Origin: Streptomyces zhihengii
GTDB taxonomy: Bacteria > Actinomycetota > Actinomycetes > Streptomycetales > Streptomycetaceae
Direction: 5' to 3'
Assembly: GCF_016919245.1 (NCBI RefSeq)
Contig: NZ_JAFEJA010000002.1
Coordinates: 1,986,501-2,050,500 of the forward strand
Length of the DNA stretch: 64,000 nucleotides
This document shows, piece by piece, positions 43,771 through 52,060 of the stretch; position 1 is the stretch's first letter; every line of letters starts with the position of its first letter. The position numbers and the translations under genes were made by a program. The notes below the pieces were generated by a model. That model was not told the DNA's origin. It made no database searches and was given only the letters and a program-made list of their open reading frames with translations.

Positions 43771-44934
43771 ATGGACGGGTTCTGTTCTCCTGTCCATGTC
43801 GTTCTGGGGTGTGGTGTGTCGTTCGCAGTGCAGAGGCTGCGGTTGTCCGAGGACGGTCCGGTCTCGTACACCGTGGTGGGGGACGATGGCTTGCCCGTCG
43901 ATGACGTGGAGGACTTCCTCGCGTACCTGACGGCGAGAGGTGCATCGCCGAACACGGTCCAGGGCTACGCCTACGACCTGCGCGACTTCTTCGTCTGGCT
44001 GGGACAGGTGGGCTTGGACTTCCGGCGTGTGCGGCTGGAGGTGGTCGCCCAGTTCTTCGATTGGCTGCGTCGTCCGAAGCCGGCCCGAGCGCCGGAGGTG
44101 TTCGTGCTGCCGGGGGTCGGCCAGGCCCTGGAGAACACCACGCTGCAGCGGAAGCGGGCCGCGCTCGCGTCCTTCTACAGGTTCCACGCGCGGCGGGACG
44201 AGGGCGTGCCCGCGCTGCTGGGAAACCTGCTGGCCAGGCAGCCGACAGGCTCCTACACGCCGATGCTGGCGCACACCCAGCGAGGGGGCGAGGTCGAGTA
44301 CAGCCCGATTCGCATCCACGCCCACCGCAAGCTGCCCCGGACGCTGACCGGTGACGAGACGCAGCGGCTGATGGGCGCGTGCAACCGGCGCCGGGACCGG
44401 TTCCTGATCGCGCTCCTGGACGAGGCGGGGCTGCGGATCAGCGAGGCCCTGGGCCTGCGGCACGCTGACTTGAACCTCCGCAAGGGCGAGGTGCACGTCG
44501 TTCCGCGCGAGAACAACGCGAACCAGGCCCGGGTCAAGGGCATGAAGGGCCGGATCATCCCGGTGCGGCCGGAGCTGTTCGACCGCTACGCCGCCTACAT
44601 GGAGAGCGAGTACGGGACGCTGGACTGCGACTTCGTGTTCGCCAACCTCTTCCGCGCGCCGATCGGCTCCCCGATGACCCGGGCGAATGTCAACGAGTTG
44701 GTCGAGCGGCTGCAGAAGCGGACCGGGATCACGCACTTCTCGCCGCATGTCTGCCGGCACACCTACGCCACACGACTGCTGCGGGCAGAGGTGCCGATTG
44801 AGGTCGTGGCCGAACTTCTCGGTCACGCCAGCCCGCAGACCACCGCCGAGATCTACAGCCATCTCGATGTCGAGGATCATCGCCGGGTACTCCTGTCGGC
44901 CGGGGTCATCAAGGACGGGGCACCGGCCCGGTGA
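43771..44934 (+). CDS. Tn554-like recombinase TnpA (tyrosine recombinase)
   Basis: The 387-residue protein has a SAM-like core-binding N-terminus (VEDFLAYLTARGASPNTVQG) and a catalytic domain. That domain holds the first Arg in LLDEAGLRISEALGLRHADL, HVCRHTYATRLL (HxxR), and LLGHASPQTTAEIYSHLDV with the His and the nucleophilic Tyr. The ATG at 43771 gives a longer N-terminus; GTG 43816 is possible. Its stop overlaps the TnpB start by four bases (44931-44934). It is required, with TnpB, for insertion and excision in known Tn554 relatives. Confidence 0.85.
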   Translation: MDGFCSPVHVVLGCGVSFAVQRLRLSEDGPVSYTVVGDDGLPVDDVEDFLAYLTARGASPNTVQGYAYDLRDFFVWLGQVGLDFRRVRLEVVAQFFDWLRRPKPARAPEVFVLPGVGQALENTTLQRKRAALASFYRFHARRDEGVPALLGNLLARQPTGSYTPMLAHTQRGGEVEYSPIRIHAHRKLPRTLTGDETQRLMGACNRRRDRFLIALLDEAGLRISEALGLRHADLNLRKGEVHVVPRENNANQARVKGMKGRIIPVRPELFDRYAAYMESEYGTLDCDFVFANLFRAPIGSPMTRANVNELVERLQKRTGITHFSPHVCRHTYATRLLRAEVPIEVVAELLGHASPQTTAEIYSHLDVEDHRRVLLSAGVIKDGAPAR

Positions 44935-47219
44935 ACACGCCCCGCGCGAGAGCAGGCTCCGCCGGCCTGCTGGCCAGGCTGGTGGAGATGGTGCGCCCGG
45001 AGTTCCGGGCCGAGGTGTTCTGTCCACCGCGGGACAGCCCGGTGTTCTTCCCCGGCGAGTGCCGCATTCCGGCCTGCCCGACGACGCTGACCATGGGCCG
45101 GCTGAAGCTGTGCCGCACGCACCACCACCGCTGGGCGGCGGCGGGACGACCAGCCGATCTGGACGGTTGGTCCGCTCAGGAGGATGCGCGACTGCGCGAA
45201 CGACGCCAGGTCTCGGCCTGCCGGGTCTCCGGGTGCAATCGGGCCCGCGCCGCCCACGGTCTGTGTCACCGCCACTCCTCGCGGTGGACCCACGCCGGAC
45301 GCCCACCCCTCGCATCCTGGCTGGGACGGGCCCTCTATCAACCGCCGCGCAAGCCTTGGTCCGCCGAGCGGACCTGCGACTTCCCCGACTGCCCGCGCTG
45401 GACCGACAGCACCGACGCTCCGCTGTGTCACACCCACCACAACCGGTGGCGCAAGCACGGCCGACCGACCCTCGACACCTGGTACGACGACCTCGCGCAC
45501 CGCGGAGACCCGAAGGTCCGTCTGGACCAGTTGACCCCCGCCCTGCGCCTGGAGTTCCAGTTCGGTCTGCAACACCGGCTCGACGAAGGACTGCGCTTCA
45601 CCCCCGCCCGCGACGTCCGCCGCGCGGTCACCTGGGCCAGCGAGGCACCCATCACCAGCCTCCTCGACTGGGACGAGAGCACCTGGCGCGACCACGTCGC
45701 CCCGCTCGGACCCGGCGGGAAACGTCACGGCCACAACGTGGTGGCTTTCCGCTTCATCGCGGACACCCGCTTCGCCCTGGAGCACCTGCTCATCGCCGAT
45801 GATCCATGGGCTGACCAGTACCCGCGCGACGTCTGGGACCTGCGGCACTTCGCCCTGGCCGAAGGAGAGACGCGCTACCCGCGCTTCGGCGCCATAGTCC
45901 AGCCCTGGCTGCGCGATCTGGTCAGACGATGGTGCCGCTGGCGCATCAGCACGAACATCAGCGTCAACACCGTCGCGCAGAACCTGCGCTCCCTGGCCCA
46001 TCTCTCCGGGCATCTGCCGCCGCACGCCGCGCCGGCCGATCTGACGCGCGCCAGGATCGAGACGTGGCTCGCCGCCCTGGCCGTCGACTACCCGGACGTG
46101 TTCACCCGCCGGGCCACCATCAACTCGCTGGGCCGGTTCCTCGCCGACGCCCGCGCCCACGACTGGCAGCCGGTCCTGCCACGCGACGCCATCATTTACA
46201 ACGACGCTCCGCCACCGCCGCCGGCCAAGCCCCGCTGGATCTCCGAACACCTGATGCGGCAGATGGAGAACCCCGAGAACCTGGCGTTGATCTATACCGA
46301 CGACCTCCGCCTCATGGTCCCCCTGCTGATCTCCTGCGGCTTGCGGATGAAGGACGCCCGGCGCCTGCGGTTCGACTGCGTCACCCATGACGACACCGGC
46401 GCCCCCTACCTGACCTGGGTCAACCACAAGATCCACGGCCGCATCGCGTTCTTCCCCATCAGCCAGGCCCTGGCCGACGAGATCGCCGCACAACAAAAGC
46501 GCGTCCAGGCCCGCTTCCCTGCCGGAAGCCGTTTCCTGTTCCCCGGCTGGATGGCCAACCTCAACGGCAGCAAGGCCGTCTCGGACACCTGGTGCCGCGA
46601 ACAGATGGAGACCTGGCTGGAGCGCATCCGCCTCATCGACGAGCACGGCCGCCCGGCTCGCGTGACCTTCCACCAGTTCCGCCACACGCTGGGCACCCGG
46701 CTGATCAATGCCAACGTCCCGCAGCACATCGTCCAGCAGTTGCTCGACCACATGTCGCCGCAGATGACGGCCATCTACGCCCGGCTGCACCAGAAGACTC
46801 TGCGCGAGCACTGGGAGAAGTCCCTGAAGGTCAACGCCGAAGGCGAAGCCGTCGTGCTGCCCGCGGACCACCCGCTTGCTGATGCGACCTGGATGCGGCT
46901 GTCCCTGGTCCGCGCCAAGGTCAGTCTCCCCAACGGCTACTGCGGAGCTCCGATCCAGACGGACTGCGAGTACGCGAACCCTTGCCTGGACTGCCGCTTC
47001 TTCATCACCACCGGCGACTTCCTCGACCAGCACCGGCGCCAGCGGGACGAGACCCGCAAGCTCATCGGCGATGCCGAGAAAGCCGGGCTGTCGCGCATCG
47101 TCGAGAGGAACACCCGCACGCTCGGCAAGCTCGACACCATCATCGACGCCCTGGAACAGGCCGGCCCGCAGCAGATCGTGGCCGGTGGGAAGGTGACCGA
47201 TCTCGATGCCACCGGCTGA
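44931..47219 (+). CDS. Tn554-like recombinase TnpB with zinc-finger-like repeats
   Basis: The 762-residue protein begins with three repeated Cys/His modules: C44-x4-C49-x11-C61-x2-H64, C97-x4-C102-x9-C112-x2-H115 and C149-x4-C154-x11-C166-x2-H169. Each is followed by RW and GRP, suggesting zinc-binding DNA contacts. The C-terminal half is a tyrosine recombinase with LISCGLRMKDARRLRFDC, FHQFRHTLGTRLI and LLDHMSPQMTAIYARLH, giving R, HxxR, H and Y. The tail has another CEYANPCLDCRFF cluster. TnpB is the larger recombinase of Tn554 elements. It overlaps TnpA by four and TnpC by 14 bases. Confidence 0.83.
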   Translation: MNTPRARAGSAGLLARLVEMVRPEFRAEVFCPPRDSPVFFPGECRIPACPTTLTMGRLKLCRTHHHRWAAAGRPADLDGWSAQEDARLRERRQVSACRVSGCNRARAAHGLCHRHSSRWTHAGRPPLASWLGRALYQPPRKPWSAERTCDFPDCPRWTDSTDAPLCHTHHNRWRKHGRPTLDTWYDDLAHRGDPKVRLDQLTPALRLEFQFGLQHRLDEGLRFTPARDVRRAVTWASEAPITSLLDWDESTWRDHVAPLGPGGKRHGHNVVAFRFIADTRFALEHLLIADDPWADQYPRDVWDLRHFALAEGETRYPRFGAIVQPWLRDLVRRWCRWRISTNISVNTVAQNLRSLAHLSGHLPPHAAPADLTRARIETWLAALAVDYPDVFTRRATINSLGRFLADARAHDWQPVLPRDAIIYNDAPPPPPAKPRWISEHLMRQMENPENLALIYTDDLRLMVPLLISCGLRMKDARRLRFDCVTHDDTGAPYLTWVNHKIHGRIAFFPISQALADEIAAQQKRVQARFPAGSRFLFPGWMANLNGSKAVSDTWCREQMETWLERIRLIDEHGRPARVTFHQFRHTLGTRLINANVPQHIVQQLLDHMSPQMTAIYARLHQKTLREHWEKSLKVNAEGEAVVLPADHPLADATWMRLSLVRAKVSLPNGYCGAPIQTDCEYANPCLDCRFFITTGDFLDQHRRQRDETRKLIGDAEKAGLSRIVERNTRTLGKLDTIIDALEQAGPQQIVAGGKVTDLDATG

Positions 47220-47589
47220 CAACGCCCGCTTCCTCGTCGAAGCCTCGAAGGCCCGCAGCCGGCAGGCACGCGAGCGCGCCGAAGAGGCCATCAAGACGGC
47301 AGCCCGCCGCAGCGAGCGGCCCACCGTTGTCGGCATCGCGAACGCGGCCGGCGTCTCCAGGTCCTGGCTATACACGCAGACCGACCTCATCACCGCGATC
47401 AACCAGCTCCAGCAGCGAGCCCCGGCACCCCACCGCAACCCTCGGCACGCGGCCAGCGATGTCTCCCTGCACCGCAGGCTGGAGACCGCACTCGAACGCA
47501 ACCGGCAACTCCGCGACCAAGTCGCTGACCTCACCCGGAAACTGGAGACCGCCCACGGGGAGATCCGCCGCCTCCGCACCCTGGCCTAG
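47206..47589 (+). CDS. Tn554-like TnpC (DUF6262-like)
   Basis: The 127-residue protein is strongly charged: NARFLVEASKARSRQARERA leads into an HTH-like VVGIANAAGVSRSWLYTQTD and a C-terminal coiled coil (LETALERNRQLRDQVADLTR). This matches the small third protein (TnpC/DUF6262) of Tn554-like elements, thought to affect orientation and frequency of insertion. It overlaps the TnpB stop by 14 bases, so it is translated from the same message. Confidence 0.8.
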   Translation: MPPADNARFLVEASKARSRQARERAEEAIKTAARRSERPTVVGIANAAGVSRSWLYTQTDLITAINQLQQRAPAPHRNPRHAASDVSLHRRLETALERNRQLRDQVADLTRKLETAHGEIRRLRTLA

Positions 47590-47670
47590 GACCTCTTGCA
47601 GGTCACGAGCGGAGGTTCGATCTCGGGGCCTGCTGGCGCCAGCGGAGCTCCCGCCTGCGACGATGCGCCC

Positions 47671-48018
47671 ATGAGCTATGACCTCGCTGTTTGGGACGGT
47701 GACCGTCCCCTCGACAATCACCATGCGGGCTCGACCTACGACGAGCTCTACGAGCGCTACCTGGAATCGGACGACGTCGTCGTGCCTCCGGAGCCGCGCA
47801 TCACGGCCTACGTGCAAGCACTCGTGGCGCGATACCCCGACGACGAGCGCAGTGTCGTATGGGCGTCGCCACCGGTCCTCGACGAGGCATCGGGCCCGAT
47901 CGTGTACCTGCTCATGTCCTATGGCAAGGCTGAGGAAGTGTCCGAGTACGCCGCTGCGCTGGCCCACGAGCACGGACTCATCTGCTTCGATCCGCAGGGA
48001 GAATGCCTCCGGTCCTGA
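47671..48018 (+). CDS. conserved hypothetical protein, putative cargo of the Tn554-like element
   Basis: This 115-residue protein begins MSYDLAVWDGDRP, continues DDVVVPPEPRITAYVQALVA and ends EHGLICFDPQGECL. From memory it belongs to a small, widespread actinobacterial family of unknown function. It lies inside the mobile element, 81 bases after tnpC and 65 bases before the right end, so it is probably cargo. The minus-strand frame that overlaps it is a readthrough of the split fusion gene and not a real gene here. Confidence 0.65.
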   Translation: MSYDLAVWDGDRPLDNHHAGSTYDELYERYLESDDVVVPPEPRITAYVQALVARYPDDERSVVWASPPVLDEASGPIVYLLMSYGKAEEVSEYAAALAHEHGLICFDPQGECLRS

Positions 48019-48083
48019 CGAAGACATGTCCGTCTCGTAGTGCCCCTGGTCAGCAGCCTCTTCCGCATCCGAAATCGACATAA

Positions 48084-48549
48084 CCTCGAACACGATCACG
48101 CCATTGCACAGCACACACCAGCCGACCCCGGGGGGCCCGATTAAGACTTTCGCCGCCAGATAATCCACCGCGCTGGCCGACGGGCACGGAGACGAGTGCT
48201 CACACAAGGCTCCTTCGGCACGCAACGCCCCGAGTACCGCCCGGATCGCCGATGCGAATCTGACCAGCGGCATCAGGGCTTGGGCGTGACTCACCGGCAC
48301 CTGAGCCTCACAGACCCAGGCGACTTCCAGCGCTCTGGTCACAGGCTCGGTTCGGGTGGGTGCAAGTGTCCCGAGCTGCATGAGGTGACCGCGCAACCGG
48401 AGCATCAGGTCATGGATGTCCTGATCGCTCTCAGGAATGGGGCAGCCATCCGTCAGGACCATGGCCAGGGTCTCCTGGGCGGCGGAGACAACACACCGGG
48501 TGGGGGTGGAGGCAGAGCGGCGGCCGATGAGGAAGCGGGCCAGATTCAC
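48084..48549 (-). pseudogene. 5' part of DUF6415/DUF5999-like fusion, split by the Tn554-like element
   Basis: Residues 1 to about 120 resemble DUF6415 (HDLMLRLRGHLMQLG and LMPLVRFASAIRAVLGALRA). In the same frame follows a DUF5999-like domain (CEHSSPCPSASAVDYLAA, GWCVLCNGVIVFE), which stops being recognisable exactly at the CCTCGA core. The missing last residues (DTGYLLPSGD...) are at 43624-43700. The frame stays open to 47368 by chance inside the element. An internal TTG preceded by GAAGGAG (just before CEHSS) might start the DUF5999 part separately. The start ATG overlaps the ATPase gene stop by four bases. Confidence 0.75.
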
Positions 48550-49046
48550 GACGCAACCTCCTCAACAACGAGATCCAACTCGAACCACACCGTCTTGCCG
48601 TTCGCGCCCAGCAAGGAGAGGTCCGTTCCCCAGCGTGTGACCAGGGCATCAAGCAAGTGCAGTCCCCGGCCAGCCTCCTCATCCGCAGTCGCGACACGGG
48701 GGCGCGGTCCCTCGATGGACGGGTCCTCCACCTCCACCCGCAGGCACCCGCGCCCATGTATGGCGCTCAGGACGAACCGGCCCTCCGGCCTGCTCGCGCA
48801 CCCGTGCACCATGGCGTTCACCATCAACTCCTGGGCGACAAGCACGACCGTGTCCGCACACTCGGCGAGACCCGAGCTCCGCAGCAGACCGGCGAGCTGA
48901 CGCCGCGCACCGGCGACAGCGTCCGCCCGGGCGGGCACCACCATCGCCACCTGGAAGTCACGCATAGGGCAGGCCGGCACGCTCTCGCCTCCGGACGGAC
49001 ATCCGTCCACTCCTCGGCCGCTGCGCGCTTGCACGACGGCGCGCAT
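48546..49046 (-). CDS. ATP-binding (anti-sigma/RsbW-like HATPase) protein
   Basis: The protein has a GHKL ATPase domain: N-box VVLVAQELMVNAMVHGC, G1-like LRVEVEDPSIEG and G2 EEAGRGLHLLDALVTRWG. Such small stand-alone HATPases are very numerous in Streptomyces and act as anti-sigma or unknown regulatory kinases. I chose the ATG at 49046 because TCGGAG precedes it; starts at 49124 and 48965 are possible. The stop overlaps the DUF6415 start by four bases (48546-48549), an arrangement common near DUF6415 genes. Confidence 0.75.
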   Translation of the reverse strand: MRAVVQARSGRGVDGCPSGGESVPACPMRDFQVAMVVPARADAVAGARRQLAGLLRSSGLAECADTVVLVAQELMVNAMVHGCASRPEGRFVLSAIHGRGCLRVEVEDPSIEGPRPRVATADEEAGRGLHLLDALVTRWGTDLSLLGANGKTVWFELDLVVEEVAS

Positions 49047-49375
49047 GCTCCGAAGGCCGGCAGTTGGGTACTGCAGGTTCATCTGGCAGCTCAGCGGTGG
49101 TGCGACCGGCGCGGCCGGTCGCATCCGTTCTGGTAGCTGTCATGGTCATGAGCACATTCCTTCCGGCGCGGGATACTCGGCTGTCACGGGGGAGAAGGGC
49201 TCTCCGTCACCACTTGAGCCCTAAGCGGCCTGGCGGCTGATAGCCAGTCAACGAGTCGCGAGCAGCTGGCAACAGGAAGAGTTCCGGTTTCGTGCACACC
49301 GACCACCCGGAAGACTTTGCGTTCGCGTTACCCTCAATCTTGGCGCGAGAATGTCGGCAGTACTACCTTCCGTAC
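49047..49375. other. divergent promoter region
   Basis: These 329 bases separate the minus-strand ATPase gene from the plus-strand TPR regulator and must hold promoters for both. I saw no convincing consensus boxes or long dyads. An in-frame upstream start for the regulator (49292) lies in it. Confidence 0.35.
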
Positions 49376-50629
49376 ATGGGAGCGAACTTCATCCTTCAGA
49401 GCCGTATGGATAAACTCGGTCTAACGCAGGACGAGTTGGCAGTCCGGCTCAACAGGGCGCTACAGGAGATCACAGGGCGACCAGGGGAGATGTCGTCGCG
49501 GACGGTCCGGAACCTGCTCAACGGGTCGAGTCGACGCCCAATCGGTCGTACTTGCGCAGCACTTGAGCGTGTGTTCGGCTGCCCCGTGGCGGACTTAGGG
49601 TTCCGCGCACCCAGCTCCATGCAACACCCCCCGGAGGGCCCTGTGCGGCGTCGTGACTTCATCGTCTCCACAACGGGAACGGCGGCCGGTGCTGTCCCCA
49701 TCTTGAAACAGCGCCGGTCAGTGGGCATGACAGATGTAGCCCGAGCCGCAACCGGCATGAACGAGCTTGTGGAGGCGGACGACCGACGAGGCGGTCACAC
49801 GTCTTTGGAGACCGCGGCCCTCGAAGGCCGGGCCAAGGTTCTCGAACTCCAGCAGCGGAACGCCAGCGAGCGCGTACGCCGTGCTCTGTACGCGCTCGCG
49901 GCCGAGTACACCACCATCGCGGCCTGGTCGTGTATCGACCTGCGCGATCTTGACACGGCGCAGATGCATCTACACGAGTCGACCACGTACGCTGGCCTCT
50001 CTCAGGACCCGCCAACAGGGATGCGTGTTTGGGTCAACATGGCCATGCTCGCCTACCAGCGGAAGAACGGATCGGAGCAACTCGCCGCAGCGCAGGCGGC
50101 AAACGCCTCCCGAGCCGCCCGAAGAGATCCGTTCTTCGGCTCCATAGGTCGCGTCCGCCTCGCGCTGGCCCACTCGATGCTGGGGGATTCGCGCGCCGCG
50201 AAGAGGTCTCTCGCGGCGGCACAGGAATCCCTGGGCAAGGCGGACGAGGACGAGCGTCCTCGTTGGACCGCGTTCTACGGGGCGTCCGAGCTCAATCACC
50301 TAGCGGCCATCATCCTCAATCACAACGGGGAGTCAGCCGAGGCTGAGGCGATGGCGCATCGCTCTCTGGCCCAGATTTCACCAGAGTTCCAGCGCAACCG
50401 TGGCCTGGCCACGTGTCAGCTCGCCCTTGCACAGCTTCGCCAAGGCGAGCTAGAGCAGGCCACGACCACGGCGGCCACTGTCTTCACGATTATGGATGGC
50501 GCTCCCCTGCCTGGACGGATGCGCACGTTGATCGGAGACTTTCACCGAGACCTGTTCCGGCTGGCGCCGTCTGCGACGTACGCCCGCGACTGGGCAGACC
50601 GTATGCGGGATGAATGGAGTCGAGCGTGA
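49376..50629 (+). CDS. HTH/TPR-type regulator
   Basis: The 417-residue protein has an XRE-like N-terminal HTH (RMDKLGLTQDELAVRLNRAL, MSSRTVRNLLNGSSRRPIGR). A Ser/Thr-rich linker with a hydrophobic patch (TTGTAAGAVPI) and a long TPR-like helical region follow (MHLHESTTYAGLSQDPPTGM, AEAMAHRSLAQISPEFQRNR). Start codon ATG 49376 was chosen because the HTH begins soon after; the ATG at 49292 is possible, and neither has a strong ribosome site. The last four bases overlap a GNAT gene start (GTGA), so the two are coupled. Confidence 0.75.
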   Translation: MGANFILQSRMDKLGLTQDELAVRLNRALQEITGRPGEMSSRTVRNLLNGSSRRPIGRTCAALERVFGCPVADLGFRAPSSMQHPPEGPVRRRDFIVSTTGTAAGAVPILKQRRSVGMTDVARAATGMNELVEADDRRGGHTSLETAALEGRAKVLELQQRNASERVRRALYALAAEYTTIAAWSCIDLRDLDTAQMHLHESTTYAGLSQDPPTGMRVWVNMAMLAYQRKNGSEQLAAAQAANASRAARRDPFFGSIGRVRLALAHSMLGDSRAAKRSLAAAQESLGKADEDERPRWTAFYGASELNHLAAIILNHNGESAEAEAMAHRSLAQISPEFQRNRGLATCQLALAQLRQGELEQATTTAATVFTIMDGAPLPGRMRTLIGDFHRDLFRLAPSATYARDWADRMRDEWSRA

Positions 50630-51153
50630 CCACGGTGATCGACCTGCGGTATTTCGGCCATGGAAACCTCCCGGAGGGCTTCAAACAGATGCTGATTGAG
50701 GTGCATGCCGACTCCTACGCCGACGCGATGGACGACGAGTTCAACCAGCGGTTCCCCTGGTTCGTCGACCACTGGTCAGAAATGGGCGGTTTCACCTGCG
50801 TCGTCGCCTTCGACGGAGACGAGCCGACCGGCTTCGCGTACGGTGCGCCGCTTCAGCCGGGTCGCGAATGGTGGCGCTCCACCGAGTTCGAACCGAACAA
50901 TGGCTACACCTCGACGTATGCCGTTTCCGAGGTCATGGTGCGGCCGCAATGGCGGAAACAGGGTGTCTCGGATCGCCTGCACGAGGCCCTGCTGCAGGAG
51001 CGGAGCGAGGATCTTGCCGTACTCCTGGTCGACGTGACTCACCCGCAGGTCCAAAAGCTATACGAGACTTGGGGCTATGAGAAGGCCGGCGAGCAGCGGC
51101 CGTTCGCTGACTCCCCGCTGTACGCCGTCATGGTGAAGAGACTGCACCCCTGA
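50626..51153 (+). CDS. GNAT-family acetyltransferase
   Basis: The 175-residue protein has a GNAT fold: CVVAFDGDEPTGFAYGAPL, VSEVMVRPQWRKQGVSDRLH (the acetyl-CoA loop, RxxGxx-like as RKQGVS) and KLYETWGYEKAGEQRPF near the C-terminus. The GTG at 50626 overlaps the regulator stop (GTGA), with GGAG five bases upstream, so I prefer it to the ATG at 50614. The substrate is unknown. The pairing suggests the TPR regulator controls its expression. Confidence 0.78.
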   Translation: MTTVIDLRYFGHGNLPEGFKQMLIEVHADSYADAMDDEFNQRFPWFVDHWSEMGGFTCVVAFDGDEPTGFAYGAPLQPGREWWRSTEFEPNNGYTSTYAVSEVMVRPQWRKQGVSDRLHEALLQERSEDLAVLLVDVTHPQVQKLYETWGYEKAGEQRPFADSPLYAVMVKRLHP

Positions 51154-52060
51154 ACGCGGTCCCCCGGCGGAAAGGGCGGAGGCGCAATGCTGCAGTGGTG
51201 GGAAGGCCAAGGCATGCCCAGCGAATGGGCCGGTCGGCGATGTCGTACGCTTCGAGCTGCAGGTCGGCGGTCAGCAAGCACCACCGGATCGGCTTGGGGG
51301 ATGCGGAACCAGCGAGGCTGGCATCGCACATTCGTACCGTTTCTCGTGCTGTTTTCGAGGCCGGAGCCGGCGAGGGCGAAAGCGCCGCTTTGCGGAGGCT
51401 CGTCACGGGGCGATTGCCCTTCTCTGGCCTCCAACGTAGTCGCACGTCGCGCTGCGCCCGACCACTGCGCCAGGGTAGAGAGGACGAACAGTTGGCCCCC
51501 GTCCCACGTAATCGTGAGGCAGCGCGGGTCGGGACCGAGTGTTGGTGGACTCCGGGCCTCTGTTAGACAGCGAAGCGCGATGAGAGGTCACTCCTGGGGC
51601 TCGACTGCCGGAAGGTAGATGCTGCGCTCGCTGTCGGACAGCGGTGATGCGGTGAGTGGGGGCAGGGCCGATCCGCGAACCGCCGCTGCGACGACGTTCG
51701 GGCAGCAAGCACCACGTTCCCGTCGGCTGAAAGGGACCCCGCTTGCGTGTCGCTGACCGGAGGAAAGCGCGACGACGTGCCACAGTTGCTGCCGCGCGCA
51801 AGGTCTCGTCCCTCTCGGGTCTGGGCCCCTCGTCAAACCTCCGGCACGTCCTCCAGCTTGCCCAGGCCGGCCGGGGCCCTCGATGAGGAGCAGCGCCAAG
51901 CTCCTCCAAAGCTCCGCGCGGGTGTACTACCCGCAGCGCACGGGGCCGTGGTGCGGCCCGTGTGCCGCGGCCGGGACGAGAGGGAGACGACGACACGGCA
52001 GAGGTGCAGACAGGACCGACCGCTGTCCTCGCCGCCTGACTGCTACGGTGCACTGACTCG
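51154..52060. other. 907-base region without an intact gene
   Basis: No frame here has convincing codon character or motifs, apart from an IS5 transposase fragment near 51690-51815. It may be debris from past insertions. No strong terminator or repeat was recognised. Confidence 0.4.
51690..51815 (+). pseudogene. IS5-family transposase fragment
   Basis: RSGSKHHVPVG, then (frame change) VSLTGGKRDDVPQLLPRARS, align by eye with GSKHHLIVDRHGTPLAVSLT and GGNRHDVTQLTPLLDAIPRI of the intact IS5 element at 29340-30225. Only this central piece is left, with at least one stop and a frame change, and no terminal repeats are visible. Confidence 0.6.

Larger units (their letters stand above)
43701..48083 (+). 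mobile_element. Tn554-like element (two tyrosine recombinases, TnpC-like, one cargo gene)
   Basis: The element is bounded by a CCTCGA core repeated on both sides (43695-43700 and 48084-48089). Its ends form an imperfect inverted repeat: left CTATGTCCAT, right (read inward) TTATGTCGAT, eight of ten bases identical. Inside are three overlapping genes in the TnpA-TnpB-TnpC order plus a small unrelated gene (47671-48018). It is inserted within the DUF5999-like part of a fusion gene, whose halves join in frame across the core. Tn554-family elements insert by site-specific tyrosine recombination with a short shared core and no long duplications, which fits. One core copy may formally belong to the element. 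Confidence 0.82.

Noticed and set aside
43624..45315. Long minus-strand frame (563 codons) opposite TnpA/TnpB
   Set aside because: It is antisense to clear recombinase genes and has Arg/Pro/Gly-rich, motif-free composition; only its last codons (43624-43700) match the DUF5999-like fragment.
44877..47579. 900-codon minus-strand frame opposite TnpB
   Set aside because: A shadow of high-GC coding DNA; no domain, no ribosome site.
47368..48083. Extension of the DUF6415/DUF5999-like frame into the mobile element
   Set aside because: Similarity stops at the CCTCGA core and the rest is antisense to the cargo gene and TnpC, so it is chance readthrough.
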